From contig CAIUOP010000016.1 in the NCBI GenBank assembly GCA_903900805.1, positions 35,041 to 99,040 of the forward strand: 64,000 nucleotides of DNA, given 5' to 3'. Position 1 is the stretch's first letter. Each line of letters starts with the position of its first letter. The notes below the pieces were generated by a model that saw nothing but the letters and a program-made list of their open reading frames with translations, was not told the origin of the DNA and searched no databases. A program made the translations under genes and the position numbers. Origin of the DNA: an uncultured beta proteobacterium. Its GTDB lineage: Bacteria; Pseudomonadota; Gammaproteobacteria; Burkholderiales; Burkholderiaceae. Below are positions 1 to 7,977 of this stretch, piece after piece.

Positions 1-415
1 CTTTACTTACCCAGTCGGCAAGCTGGGATCGAGTCTCTTCGTATGCTGGGTTCATTAAAAGATTGGCCAGTTGCCACTTGGCAGCTAAAGTTGGCTGATC
101 CTGGGTCGTGCGTACTGCTAATTCCCAAAATGACCCCCAGCCAAAACCAAAGGCGGGGGAATTAAAGGTCTCTACCAAGGGGATGTTAGCAACTTGGGCA
201 AAAACCACAGAAATTTCATCTTGAATCGCACCTTGATTCTCAAGTGTTTGATTTGTAATAAAAAAATAGGATTTTTCTAGCCAAATGAGGGCATTAGCAG
301 GTTGAATTGGGGTTTTGAAAGCCCCTGTCATATAGGCTTGTGCCAGCTTTTGTTGCGCCAATACATCACCTAAGCGGGCAGAACTAAGGATTTTTAGGAA
401 TTCGCGACTTGCCAT
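1..415 (-). CDS. Sel1/TPR-like repeat protein, N-terminal part (runs off the window)
   Basis: The open frame reads leftward from an ATG at 415-413 and is still open at base 1, so only about 138 N-terminal residues are visible. It is absent from the ORF track because it has no stop here. The start reads MASREFLKILSSARLGD, followed by a stretch (LAQQKLAQAYMTGAF, then ALIWLEKSY) that looks like a Sel1-like repeat: paired helices with conserved Gly, Ala and Tyr. The codon set just upstream contains an in-frame TGA, so this is the first possible ATG; no clear Shine-Dalgarno precedes it. Sel1 proteins usually act as protein-binding scaffolds. No signal peptide or membrane segment is visible. The specific function is unknown. 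Confidence 0.6.
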   Translation of the reverse strand, partial: MASREFLKILSSARLGDVLAQQKLAQAYMTGAFKTPIQPANALIWLEKSYFFITNQTLENQGAIQDEISVVFAQVANIPLVETFNSPAFGFGWGSFWELAVRTTQDQPTLAAKWQLANLLMNPAYEETRSQLADWVSK

Positions 416-431
416 ATGACAATTTTGTCAT
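416..431. promoter_or_regulatory. 16-bp perfect dyad, possible operator
   Basis: ATGACAATTTTGTCAT has 7-bp perfect arms around a TT centre. It abuts the start codon of the leftward Sel1-like gene and lies about 190 bases upstream of the porin gene. A regulator binding here could control the leftward gene. No regulator is identified and no known box is matched with certainty. Confidence 0.35.
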
Positions 432-623
432 CTAGTGCCCATAAAAGACAGAAAAGAGCACCCTTGTTGCCGAGATACAACGAAGAAAGCCAAAAAACTA
501 TCTTTTCACAAGCAAAAAGAGCTCCTAATTACCCCTACCCCCAGTCTAGACGGGCAATAGAAGCAAAATTCATAGGTCCCAGATTTATTTGGGCATTACT
601 TTTAATTTTTGGAGATTTAAAGA

Positions 624-1928
624 ATGAAAAAATCACTATTAGCACTTGCAGCAATGGGAGCTTTTGCTTCTGTAGCTCAAGCACAGTCAAGCGTGACTGT
701 TTATGGCGTTATTGATGAAGGTTATGTAGGCGGTAATGTCAGATCCAGTAACGGTACTGTTGCTACTACTGGCGCAGCCCCTACTGCAGCTACTGCAACA
801 GCTGGTACAACTGGTGTTGTTAAGAAAACCGGTTCTGGTTTTACAGGCGGCAATGAATCTACTAACCGTTTCGGCATCAGAGGCACTGAAGATTTAGGCG
901 GTGGTATGTCTGCTTTCTTCACTTATGAAACTGGAATTGCTGCGGATGGTGAAACAGCTGCTGGTGCAGCATCTATGTGGGGCACTACCCGTCAAGCATT
1001 TGTAGGCGTGAAGAAAAATGGAATTGGTCAAGTTGCTCTAGGTACACAGAACACCGTAGTCTATGACGCTATTTTGGCTACTGCACCAACTGGTGTTAAC
1101 AATATTACTGGTAGCTTAGTTGATAACATGTCAACAAAAGGCCCACAAGGTAATGCAGCCTATCAGACTGGTCTTGGTACCACTTCTGGTTACGAAACTC
1201 GTATTGGTAACACTCTTGGCTTGAAATCAGACAAGTTTGCTGGCTTTAACGTTCGTGCGCAATTGACTTCATGGAGCTCTAACACAACGGAAACTAGCAT
1301 AGGTGGAGCTGGTGCTGGTGTAGGTGGTACAAATAACGTAAATGGTGCAGCTATTGGTCTTGACTATGGTTGGCAGAAGTTGTTTTTGACAGCTAACTAC
1401 CAAAGCTACACAGCTTCATCAAATGCCAATGCTCAAAGCACTGCGCCAATTCTCTTTGGTGCAACTGTTTCTGGTGCAGGTGGTGGTCAGAACGCCTTGG
1501 GTGTTAACGTAAGAGATGTTGGTCAGTACTACGCTGCAACTTATGACTTCGGTATTTTGAAGGGATTTGTTCAGTACCTCAATCGTAAGGCTACTACTGA
1601 CTCTCTCCCAACGGCTTACAGCAAATTTACTGCTCAACAAATTGGTGTGCGTAGCTTTATTACGCCTGCACTTGAAGGCTGGATTGCTGGTTCTATGGGT
1701 AAATATCAATCACTTCCACAAACCTCTACAGGCACTGTTACTTACACGCCTGGTCAGGCTAACCTGACTGCAATGCAAGTTGGTGCAAACTATTTCCTTA
1801 GCAAGCGTACAAACTTGTATGCAATCTACGGTCAGACAGCTTCATCTAACGTAGCATTCTCTGCAGTTGGTAATACAACTAGCGCTAACGTGAACAACTA
1901 TGCACTTGGTGTACGTCACACTTTCTAA
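624..1928 (+). CDS. Gram-negative porin (Burkholderiales general porin family)
   Basis: Outer-membrane beta-barrel channel for small hydrophilic solutes. The 434-residue product starts with a classic signal peptide (MKKSLLALAAMGAFASVAQA) cleaved after AQA. The mature part opens with QSSVTVYGVIDEGYVGG, the first strand of this porin family, and ends in the C-terminal aromatic HTF needed for barrel assembly. It contains alternating hydrophobic strands and the typical ENRFGIRGTEDLGGGMSAFF-like block (here TNRFGIRGTEDLGGG). Length is at the upper end for the family because of Thr/Ala/Gly-rich loops near residues 45-70. GGAG at 611-614 precedes the ATG with usual spacing. The gene stands alone with its own terminator. 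Codon use looks highly adapted, consistent with an abundant protein. Confidence 0.93.
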   Translation: MKKSLLALAAMGAFASVAQAQSSVTVYGVIDEGYVGGNVRSSNGTVATTGAAPTAATATAGTTGVVKKTGSGFTGGNESTNRFGIRGTEDLGGGMSAFFTYETGIAADGETAAGAASMWGTTRQAFVGVKKNGIGQVALGTQNTVVYDAILATAPTGVNNITGSLVDNMSTKGPQGNAAYQTGLGTTSGYETRIGNTLGLKSDKFAGFNVRAQLTSWSSNTTETSIGGAGAGVGGTNNVNGAAIGLDYGWQKLFLTANYQSYTASSNANAQSTAPILFGATVSGAGGGQNALGVNVRDVGQYYAATYDFGILKGFVQYLNRKATTDSLPTAYSKFTAQQIGVRSFITPALEGWIAGSMGKYQSLPQTSTGTVTYTPGQANLTAMQVGANYFLSKRTNLYAIYGQTASSNVAFSAVGNTTSANVNNYALGVRHTF

Positions 1929-1975
1929 TAGTTTGTTGATGTCGGTTTTATAGGCATAGTTTGACAAGAAGTGAG

Positions 1976-2004
1976 AAACACCCGCCATTGGCGGGTGTTT
2001 TTTT
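1976..2004 (+). terminator. Rho-independent terminator of the porin gene
   Basis: An 11-bp perfect stem, AAACACCCGCC paired with GGCGGGTGTTT, with loop ATT, is followed by a T-run. It lies about 50 bases after the porin stop. Confidence 0.92.
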
Positions 2005-2026
2005 ATTTGGGTAGCTTTATTTTTGA

Positions 2027-2332
2027 CCCAGTCTAGTTATATTGCTCGAAAACCATTGCCAATTGCAGCAGGTAATTAAAGCTTTTCATAACGAATACTT
2101 CGTTGGGGCCGAGAAAATACTGAGGGACATTATTGATTTCGGCGAGTTTAAAAAAAGCGCTAAATTATTATGAGCAACCTATTCAATTAAGCCCTGACTT
2201 TATTCAGATGTATTAGGGTTATCAAGCAGATTTAGCGCCAGAACACCTCTTTTTATAGGCTAGTTTGGCCAGAAAGGCTAGATTAAACCCCAAAAACCTG
2301 CTAAAAAAGAGCAATTGCATCAAAAGCTGTTT
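2027..2332 (+). pseudogene. Decayed tetratricopeptide-repeat gene
   Basis: This otherwise empty 435-base gap contains a recognisable broken coding remnant. One frame (from about 2027) reads LQQVIKAFHNEYFVGAEKIL and continues to a stop near 2172. The reading then continues in the next frame with KKALNYYEQPIQLSPDF, the consensus layout of a TPR helix pair (A..YYE.AI.L.PDF). It goes on through two in-frame stops to ASLARKARLNPKNLLKKSN. At least one frameshift and two nonsense codons are therefore needed to read it. It has no start codon or ribosome site of its own. TPR identity rests on visual match to the repeat pattern; the original function is unknown. The rest of the gap holds the porin terminator and the transporter leader. 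Confidence 0.45.
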
Positions 2333-2363
2333 TAATTAATTTTTGGTATTCAAAAGGATCCAC

Positions 2364-3290
2364 ATGAAAATGAGCAAGTTAGCATTAATCTCTTCAATTA
2401 CATTCGCCCTGACCGCAACCTTTACTGGCGCGTCATCTGCACTAGCTGCAAGTGCAACCTTGGATAAGATCAAATCTACTGGAGCAGTGACGATGGGTGT
2501 TCGTGAATCATCTATTCCAATGTCTTACACCACTGGCGATAGCCGTTTTGATGGTTACCACGTTGAAGTTTGTCGCATGATTCTCAATGATATTAAATCT
2601 AAGCTTGGGATGAGTACACTCCGCATTAATTATCAGCCAGTAACCTCACAAAACCGCGTGCCTTTAGTGCAAAACGGTACCGTTGATATTGAGTGCGGCA
2701 CTACCACCAATAATGCCGGTCGCGCAAAAGACGTCAGCTTTGCGAATACGCTATATGTGGAAGAGGTTCGTATCGCTGTTAAAGCCAATTCAGGCATCAA
2801 TTCAATTTCTCAATTGGCAGGCAAAAAAGTGGCTACCACTACTGGTACCACCTCCGTACAGTTATTACGCAAACATGAAAAAGCGAATAACGTAAATTTT
2901 GATGAAGTATATGGAAAAGACCATGCGGATAGCTTCTTGTTATTAGAGTCTGGCCGTGCTGATGCCTTTGTGATGGATGGTTCAATTTTGGCTGGCAATA
3001 TCGCTAACGCTAAGAATCCTAAAGATTACAAAATTGTTGGCGAAGTTCTCAGTACTGAACCTATTGCAATTATGGTGCGTAAGGATGACCCAGAGTTTTT
3101 AGCAGATGTGAATGCTGCAATTGCTAAGATCGTCGCTAATGGAAACATGCCTGGCTTATGGAATAAGTGGTTCCTTGCTCCAATTCCACCTAAAAATGCT
3201 GTTGTTGGTTTAGAGTTATCTCCGGCTACAAAAAATGCCTGGGCTAACCTTAATAGCAGACCAGCTGAAGATTACCAGCAAAAGAAATAA
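2364..3290 (+). CDS. gltI: Amino-acid ABC transporter periplasmic binding protein (glutamate/aspartate type)
   Basis: Periplasmic receptor that delivers an acidic amino acid, probably glutamate or aspartate, to the inner-membrane permease. The start is set at ATG 2364, preceded by AAAGGATC; the longer track version begins at a TTG inside the leader. The 308-residue product has a signal peptide ending TGASSALA. The mature part is a family-3 solute-binding protein: early segment TGAVTMGVRESSIPMSY, then GYHVEVC, then IECGTTTNNAGRAKDVSFAN, which matches the GltI ligand-binding region. It is the first of four genes (gltI, gltJ, gltK, gltL order). Substrate is inferred from resemblance; a broader polar amino acid range is possible. 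Confidence 0.88.
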   Translation: MKMSKLALISSITFALTATFTGASSALAASATLDKIKSTGAVTMGVRESSIPMSYTTGDSRFDGYHVEVCRMILNDIKSKLGMSTLRINYQPVTSQNRVPLVQNGTVDIECGTTTNNAGRAKDVSFANTLYVEEVRIAVKANSGINSISQLAGKKVATTTGTTSVQLLRKHEKANNVNFDEVYGKDHADSFLLLESGRADAFVMDGSILAGNIANAKNPKDYKIVGEVLSTEPIAIMVRKDDPEFLADVNAAIAKIVANGNMPGLWNKWFLAPIPPKNAVVGLELSPATKNAWANLNSRPAEDYQQKK

Positions 3291-3349
3291 AATAATCCAT
3301 CCATTACTCGCATAATTTTTTTCATTCATTCTTTAGGGCGGGTAAATAG

Positions 3350-4141
3350 ATGGCTTTAGATATGGGTGTTTTTTGTAAAAGCACCCTAGATGGAGAAGCG
3401 GTTGATCACTGCTTCTCCTCGCTTTTTGGGCTTGGCCGCAATGCTGATCCCAGCTATCTAGATTGGCTTATGACAGCATGGGGCTGGACCTTGGCTGTTG
3501 CTGGCTTAGGCCTCACTATTGCCCTGATCCTTGGAGCGATCATGGGCACTCTCCGCACGCTCCCTGATACAGGCAGGATGAGTAGAGTACTAGTGCATCT
3601 AGCTACTGCCTGGGTTGAGCTCTTCAGAAATATCCCAGTGCTCGTGCAAGTATTTCTTTGGTATCACGTCATCCCTGCTTTTTTTGTCCCCCTGAAAGCC
3701 CTGCCGTCGTATTGGCTGGTCAGCATTGCATTGGGATTCTTTACTTCTGCACGGATTGCTGAGCAGGTAAGAGCAGGTATTCAGTCTTTACCAAGCGGGC
3801 AGCGTGCTGCTGCAACTGCGCTCGGATTAACTACGATACAAACCTACCGCTACATTATTTTACCAATGGCCTTGCGTATCGTGATTCCACCACTTACATC
3901 TGAGAGTATGAATGCTGTTAAGAACTCTTCAGTAGCCTTTGCGGTATCAGTTCCAGAGCTTACCCTGTTTGCAATGCAAGCCCAAGAAGAGACCTCACGT
4001 GGCGTTGAAATTTATTTAGCGGTTACCTTACTCTATGCACTCACTGCCTTTTCTGTGAATCGCATTATGGCCCTCATTGAGAGGAGAAGCCGTGTTCCTG
4101 GATTCATCACGGCATCTAGTGATGCTAGTTTGGCTCACTAA
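3350..4141 (+). CDS. gltJ: Amino-acid ABC transporter permease, GltJ type
   Basis: One of two inner-membrane permease subunits forming the channel of the acidic amino acid importer. The 263-residue protein has several hydrophobic helices (first near residues 45-67). It carries the HisM/GltJ-family cytoplasmic loop that docks on the ATPase (EQVRAGIQSLPSGQRAAATALG). The N-terminal extension MALDMGVFCKSTLDGEAVDH is typical of GltJ-type subunits. It follows the binding protein by 59 bases and precedes gltK by 11, consistent with one transcript. Confidence 0.88.
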   Translation: MALDMGVFCKSTLDGEAVDHCFSSLFGLGRNADPSYLDWLMTAWGWTLAVAGLGLTIALILGAIMGTLRTLPDTGRMSRVLVHLATAWVELFRNIPVLVQVFLWYHVIPAFFVPLKALPSYWLVSIALGFFTSARIAEQVRAGIQSLPSGQRAAATALGLTTIQTYRYIILPMALRIVIPPLTSESMNAVKNSSVAFAVSVPELTLFAMQAQEETSRGVEIYLAVTLLYALTAFSVNRIMALIERRSRVPGFITASSDASLAH

Positions 4142-4152
4142 ATGGAAATGAA

Positions 4153-4821
4153 ATGCTGAGCTTAGATTTAAGTTTCTACAACTGGGAGTTATTTACTAAC
4201 TACATCCTCAAGGGCTTGCTCTTTAGTGTTCAGTTAACTGTCATTGCAACGGTTGGCGGTATTGTAGTTGGGACGTTTTTAGCCTTAATGAGACTGTCTG
4301 GAAAACCTTTTTTAGTTTATCCAGCCGCATTCTATGTAAATACTATGCGCTCCATACCGCTAGTCATGGTTATTCTTTGGTTCTTTTTATTGATCCCGAT
4401 GCTCATTGGTAGACCTATCGGTGCTGACCTATCAGCTACATTGACTTTCATTGCATTTGAAGCGGCCTTCTTCTCGGAAATTGTGAGAGCTGGTATTCAG
4501 TCAGTGCCAAGAGGTCAGATCTTTGCTGGCGAAGCCCTAGGCATGACCTATGGACAAAATATGCGGCTGATTGTTTTGCCGCAGGCATTTAGAAATATGA
4601 TCCCAGTTTTTATGACGCAAACAATTATTTTATTTCAGGATACTTCTCTGGTCTACGCCATTGGCGCATACGATTTATTGAAAGGTTTTGAGATTGCTGG
4701 CAAAAATTATGGTCGCCCAATCGAAACCTATATATTGGCTGCAGCAACCTATTTTGTGATTTGCTTTTCGCTTTCTAAGACAGTACGAGCAATTCAGGCA
4801 AAAGTGGCTATTATTCGCTAA
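4153..4821 (+). CDS. gltK: Amino-acid ABC transporter permease, GltK type
   Basis: Second permease subunit, pairing with GltJ. It is 222 residues, the usual size, with about five hydrophobic segments. The EAA docking loop is clear (EIVRAGIQSVPRGQIFAGEALG). N-terminal LSFYNWELFTNYILKGL resembles the GltK start. It lies 11 bases after gltJ and 36 before the ATPase gene. Confidence 0.88.
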   Translation: MLSLDLSFYNWELFTNYILKGLLFSVQLTVIATVGGIVVGTFLALMRLSGKPFLVYPAAFYVNTMRSIPLVMVILWFFLLIPMLIGRPIGADLSATLTFIAFEAAFFSEIVRAGIQSVPRGQIFAGEALGMTYGQNMRLIVLPQAFRNMIPVFMTQTIILFQDTSLVYAIGAYDLLKGFEIAGKNYGRPIETYILAAATYFVICFSLSKTVRAIQAKVAIIR

Positions 4822-4857
4822 TCATTTCTACTCATTGAGATAAATAGATAGATCATC

Positions 4858-5592
4858 ATGATTGAACTCCAAAACGTTTCTAAATGGTATGGCTCCTTTC
4901 AGGTTTTGACTGATTGCACTACGTCAATTAATAAGGGTGAAGTGGTTGTGATTTGTGGCCCTTCGGGCTCCGGGAAATCTACCTTGATTAAAGCGATTAA
5001 TGCCCTTGAGCCATTTCAGAAAGGTGAAATCACTGTTGATGGGATTAATTTGCATGACCCTAAAACTAATCTTCCAAAGTTGCGAGCAAGGGTTGGCATG
5101 GTGTTTCAGAACTTTGAACTATTCCCTCACTTAAGTATTACTGAGAATCTCACTCTTGCACAAATCAAAGTATTAGGTCGGTCAAGCGATGAAGCTAAAA
5201 CCCATGGCCATAAGTATCTGGAGCGCGTTGGTCTGATTGCACAAAAAGATAAATTTCCTGGCCAGCTTTCTGGAGGTCAGCAACAGCGGGTTGCGATTGC
5301 TCGTGCTTTAAGTATGGATCCTATCCTGATGCTATTTGATGAGCCTACTTCGGCGCTTGATCCAGAAATGGTTGGTGAAGTATTGGATGTCATGATCAAG
5401 CTTGCTAATGAAGGTATGACAATGTGCTGCGTTACCCACGAGATGGGTTTTGCCAAAAAAGTCAGTAATCGCGTAATCTTTATGGATCAAGGCCGAATTG
5501 TCGAAGACTGTAGTAAAGATGAATTTTTTGGTAATCCAGAAGCGCGCTCACCTAGAGCCAAGGACTTCCTATCCAAGATTTTGGCAAGCTAG
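4858..5592 (+). CDS. gltL: Amino-acid ABC transporter ATP-binding protein, GltL type
   Basis: Cytoplasmic ATPase that powers the importer. The 244-residue protein shows Walker A (GPSGSGKST, near residue 34), Q-loop ([10 protein letters not shown]), signature [15 protein letters not shown], Walker [15 protein letters not shown] and the H-loop ([10 protein letters not shown]). The arrangement matches polar amino acid ATPases (GlnQ/GltL/HisP). It is last in the four-gene operon and converges on the HtrA gene with a 13-base gap. No hairpin terminator was seen between them. Confidence 0.92.
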   Translation: MIELQNVSKWYGSFQVLTDCTTSINKGEVVVICGPSGSGKSTLIKAINALEPFQKGEITVDGINLHDPKTNLPKLRARVGMVFQNFELFPHLSITENLTLAQIKVLGRSSDEAKTHGHKYLERVGLIAQKDKFPGQLSGGQQQRVAIARALSMDPILMLFDEPTSALDPEMVGEVLDVMIKLANEGMTMCCVTHEMGFAKKVSNRVIFMDQGRIVEDCSKDEFFGNPEARSPRAKDFLSKILAS

Positions 5593-5605
5593 GGCCTGCA
5601 CTGAA

Positions 5606-6784
5606 TTAATTGAGCGCTTTAGGTTTAGGGCGCTTGCCAGTTTGGATTTTGAGTTCTAACTCTTTGTCTTTGCGAAAAATTCTTAGGCTTGCCTCGTTTC
5701 CAGGACCAATTTGTGCGATTTGATTGAGGAGTTGCTTAACATCCTTAGTTTTATTGCCATTAACAGTTGTTAGAACATCGCCAGGTTTTACCCCGCCACG
5801 AGCTGCAGGGCCGCCTTCCAGCACTCCTGATATAAGTACTCCCTCAGTATTGCCGGGTAGCCCTAAAGATTCAGAAAGCTCTTTTGATAGGTTTTGTGGC
5901 TCAACACCAATCCAGCCTCTAGTAACACTTCCATTTTTCAAAATGGACTCCATTACTTGCTTAGCAAGGTTAACTGGAATGGCAAAACCAATTCCCATCG
6001 AGCCACCATTGTTCGAGAAAATCGCAGTATTGATGCCAATCAGATTACCGCGCGTATCAATGAGTGCCCCTCCTGAATTACCTGGATTAATTGCGGCATC
6101 CGTCTGAATAAAATTTTCAAAAGTATTAATGCCGACATGATCACGACCCATAGCAGAAACAATTCCGGAAGTCACAGTTTGGCCAACTCCAAAAGGATTT
6201 CCAATTGCAAGCACCACATCTCCTACGCGGACGGATTCAATTTTCCCTAGAGTAATTGGAGTCGGTAATTGTTTGGCTTCAATTTTTAGAACCGCAATAT
6301 CTGTCTCTGGATCGCTGCCAACGACCTTTGCTTTTACTTTTCTACCATCAGCAAGCGCAATATCAATCTCATCGGCATCATTAATGACATGATGATTTGT
6401 GAGAATGATGCCCTCTGGGCTGACTAATACCCCAGAGCCCAGACTGGAGATGGGCTCCTCGTCTGGCGCTTGATCACCAAAAAAGAATTTGAATAAGGGG
6501 TCAGCAGGGTTTTGTTTATTGCCTTTACGCGTTTTTGGCTTTGCAGAAACTTTACTTGTAAAGATATTGACAACAGCTGGCATCGATCTTTTTACTGCAT
6601 CGTGATATGAACCAGGATTCAGACTATTGCTTTCGTACGTGCCTTCTTTTAAGGTAACACTGTCGACTATCGAGCCAACACCTTGGCCAGATATCCAATT
6701 GGGTTTTAGGGTTGCAGCAATAAACCACACCGCAAAAAGAATGGTTACTGTTTGCGCAAATAGTAACCATAGGCGATTAAACAT
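5606..6784 (-). CDS. Membrane-anchored HtrA-family serine protease with one PDZ domain
   Basis: Envelope quality-control protease of the S1C (Do) family. The 392-residue protein has an uncleaved-looking N-terminal membrane anchor (about residues 5-25) and a trypsin-like domain. Catalytic residues are His132 (TNHHVI), Asp162 (TDIAVLKI) and Ser237 (NPGNSGGAL). A single C-terminal PDZ domain (about 280-380, with GPAARGGVKPGDVLTTVNG) follows. One PDZ and an N-terminal anchor is the DegS layout, rather than the two-PDZ secreted DegP. DegS cuts the anti-sigma factor RseA in enterics; whether this one does is not shown. It lies 21 bases downstream of mscL on the same strand. Start is ATG 6784. Confidence 0.9.
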   Translation of the reverse strand: MFNRLWLLFAQTVTILFAVWFIAATLKPNWISGQGVGSIVDSVTLKEGTYESNSLNPGSYHDAVKRSMPAVVNIFTSKVSAKPKTRKGNKQNPADPLFKFFFGDQAPDEEPISSLGSGVLVSPEGIILTNHHVINDADEIDIALADGRKVKAKVVGSDPETDIAVLKIEAKQLPTPITLGKIESVRVGDVVLAIGNPFGVGQTVTSGIVSAMGRDHVGINTFENFIQTDAAINPGNSGGALIDTRGNLIGINTAIFSNNGGSMGIGFAIPVNLAKQVMESILKNGSVTRGWIGVEPQNLSKELSESLGLPGNTEGVLISGVLEGGPAARGGVKPGDVLTTVNGNKTKDVKQLLNQIAQIGPGNEASLRIFRKDKELELKIQTGKRPKPKALN

Positions 6785-6805
6785 ATTATATTTTTCTCTG
6801 TGAAA

Positions 6806-7228
6806 TTATTTTTTGAGACTATCGCGAATCTCGCGCAGTAAGATCACATCTTCTGGAGTTGGCGGAGGTGGAGGCGCATCCCTCAAGCGGATCTTGTTAA
6901 CGACTTTTACCATTTGAAAAATTACGAATGCTAGCAAAATGAAATTAATGGAAATGGTGATGAAATTGCCATAGGCAAAGATAGGTACCCCAGCCTTTTT
7001 AAGCGCATCGAAGGTTCTGGGAACCCCATCCGGAATGCTGCCCAATACAAGGAAAAGGTTTGTAAAATCGATATGACCCCCCAAAAGGGTGGAAATAATG
7101 GGCATAACGATGTCATTGACCAGCGAATCGACGATTTTCCCGAAAGCCCCGCCAATAATCACACCTACGGCTAAATCAATGACATTTCCCTTGACGGCAA
7201 AGTCCTGAAACTCCTTTAAAACACTCAT
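6806..7228 (-). CDS. mscL: Large-conductance mechanosensitive channel MscL
   Basis: Pentameric inner-membrane channel that opens under membrane tension to release solutes during hypo-osmotic shock. The 140-residue size is normal. The N-terminal helix and first transmembrane segment are diagnostic ([21 protein letters not shown], near residues 8-28). A periplasmic loop, second membrane helix (about 75-97) and a charged C-terminal helix follow. The gene is divergent from petA across 137 bases and precedes the HtrA protease gene, with which it may be co-transcribed. Confidence 0.95.
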   Translation of the reverse strand: MSVLKEFQDFAVKGNVIDLAVGVIIGGAFGKIVDSLVNDIVMPIISTLLGGHIDFTNLFLVLGSIPDGVPRTFDALKKAGVPIFAYGNFITISINFILLAFVIFQMVKVVNKIRLRDAPPPPPTPEDVILLREIRDSLKK

Positions 7229-7285
7229 TTAGGCCACCCTTTTTGTTTGGATCCTGATTAAGCTGAGATTAACCCCATAACTTTC

Positions 7286-7313
7286 TTGCTTACCCTACTT
7301 TTTACTTTAAAAT
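7286..7313 (+). promoter_or_regulatory. Sigma70-like promoter for petABC
   Basis: TTGCTT, 16 bases, then TAAAAT, about 50 bases upstream of the petA ATG. It is the best promoter-like match in the mscL-petA spacer, judged by eye. Confidence 0.5.
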
Positions 7314-7365
7314 ACTAGGTTTAAGCAATTTCCACCCAAAAATACCCTTTCTAGGAATTTTGTAA

Positions 7366-7968
7366 ATGAGTGACAAGCCCAGTATGGACAAGGATCGACG
7401 TAATTGGTTGATCGCCACTTCGGCGGTTGGCGGCGTAGGTGCTGCTGCAGCCCTTTACCCTTTTGTAGACAGTTTTGAGCCTTCTGAGCGCGCTAAGGCC
7501 GCTGGAGCAGCTGTTGAAATCGATATAGCTGACATGAAGCCAGATGAAATGAGAATGGTTGAATGGCGCGGCAAGCCGGTATGGGTTGTGCGTCGCACCC
7601 CTGAGCAGGTCGCTGAATTATCCAAAATTGATGGTGAATTGGCAGACCCTAATTCATTACGTGATCCAGCTCAATACACGCCACCATATGCTCAAAACCA
7701 ATGGCGTTCAATTAAGCCTGAATACATGGTTGTTGTAGGCATCTGTACACATTTAGGCTGCTCTCCAACGCCAAAGTTTGAAGCAGGTGCTCAGCCTTCC
7801 TTGCCAAATACATGGCCTGGTGGCTTCTTGTGCCCATGCCATGGTTCAACCTTTGATTTAGCAGGCCGTGTCTATAAAAACAAACCAGCCCCAGACAATA
7901 TGGAAGTGCCGCCACATATGTATTTGAGCGACACCAAGATTCTGGTCGGCGAAGATAAGAAAGCCTAA
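7366..7968 (+). CDS. petA: Ubiquinol-cytochrome c reductase Rieske iron-sulfur subunit
   Basis: Takes electrons from ubiquinol in the bc1 complex through a 2Fe-2S cluster. The 200-residue protein has the two Rieske ligand boxes, CTHLGC and CPCHGS, near residues 127 and 158. The N-terminus (DKDRRNWLIATSAVGGVGAAA) is a Tat-type signal anchor, but with a single visible DRR motif rather than a textbook twin-Arg box. AGGAA lies at normal spacing before the ATG. It is first of petA-petB-petC, 9 bases before petB. Confidence 0.96.
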   Translation: MSDKPSMDKDRRNWLIATSAVGGVGAAAALYPFVDSFEPSERAKAAGAAVEIDIADMKPDEMRMVEWRGKPVWVVRRTPEQVAELSKIDGELADPNSLRDPAQYTPPYAQNQWRSIKPEYMVVVGICTHLGCSPTPKFEAGAQPSLPNTWPGGFLCPCHGSTFDLAGRVYKNKPAPDNMEVPPHMYLSDTKILVGEDKKA

Positions 7969-7977
7969 GGAGAAATA

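Noticed and set aside
416-715. 99-residue ORF on + strand before the porin
   Set aside because: Low-complexity composition, no ribosome site, and it overlaps the porin start in another frame. The porin has the clear signal peptide and GGAG site.
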